Positions 6,335 through 6,356 of a DNA stretch of 6,356 nucleotides are shown piece after piece. Every line of letters begins with the position of its first letter. Position 1 is the stretch's first letter. The translations under genes were made by a program, and so were the position numbers. Origin of the DNA: Actinomycetales bacterium (lineage in GTDB: Bacteria > Actinomycetota > Actinomycetes > Mycobacteriales > Mycobacteriaceae); assembly GCA_012838715.1 (NCBI GenBank), contig DUOR01000319.1:1-6356 (forward strand), written 5' to 3'. Under the pieces are notes generated by a model. That model was given only the letters and a program-made list of their open reading frames with translations, ran no database searches and was not told the DNA's origin.

Positions 6335-6356
6335 ATCGAAAAATCCTGGGCCGGGA
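6333..6356 (-). CDS. Possible last codons of the gene upstream of resB
   Basis: Reading in from the right edge on the - strand, one frame gives SRPRIFR and then TAG at 6335-6333, 13 bases before the resB ATG and overlapping its ribosome binding site. In related actinobacteria a CcdA-type thiol-disulfide membrane protein usually precedes resB, so this may be its C-terminus. Only eight codons are visible and all three frames are uninformative at this length, so this is a guess from context. Confidence 0.2.
   Translation of the reverse strand, partial: SRPRIFR

Noticed and set aside
6320..6356. ResB extended upstream in frame to the window edge
   Set aside because: The added residues (PGPGFFDRSSRN) would be encoded over a good AGGAG ribosome binding site that serves the ATG at 6319.

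Overview
This is a gene-dense, very GC-rich stretch that looks like chromosome from an actinobacterium, most likely Corynebacterium or a close mycolic-acid-containing relative. The reasons are the strong G/C bias at codon third positions, a System II cytochrome c maturation pair (ResB then CcsB) followed by a small membrane protein as in corynebacteria and mycobacteria, and a dTDP-rhamnose gene set, whose product those organisms need for the cell-wall linker. The genus is an inference from gene content, not a measured match.

Layout: positions 1-278 (+ strand) hold the C-terminal end of a protein that begins before the window, with a charged coiled-coil tail; it is probably a PLDc_N-type membrane protein. 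Everything else is on the - strand and is read from right to left. First comes resB (6319-4568), then a 140-base gap with a perfect palindrome and a possible promoter, then ccsB (4427-3339), a four-helix membrane protein (3339-2926), rmlB (2923-1904), rmlC (about 1852-1172) and rmlA (1175-300). From ccsB onward the genes are nearly contiguous: a stop/start overlap TGATG, a 2-base gap, a short gap and an ATGA overlap. rmlA converges on the + strand gene with only 21 bases between the two stop codons.

How the genes work together: ResB and CcsB form the membrane complex that moves heme across the membrane and attaches it to apocytochrome c, which the respiratory chain needs. RmlA, RmlB and RmlC carry out the first three of the four steps from glucose-1-phosphate to dTDP-L-rhamnose. 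The last enzyme, RmlD, is not in the window, neither as a gene nor fused to RmlC. The tight packing suggests that the rhamnose genes are co-transcribed with the cytochrome c genes, which links two envelope-related but functionally separate pathways.

I see no RNA gene, CRISPR array, transposon or phage gene. No new multi-gene system is evident. The points most worth checking are the palindrome between resB and ccsB, the rml/ccs junction with rmlD absent, and the lineage-variable insertions in CcsB and ResB.
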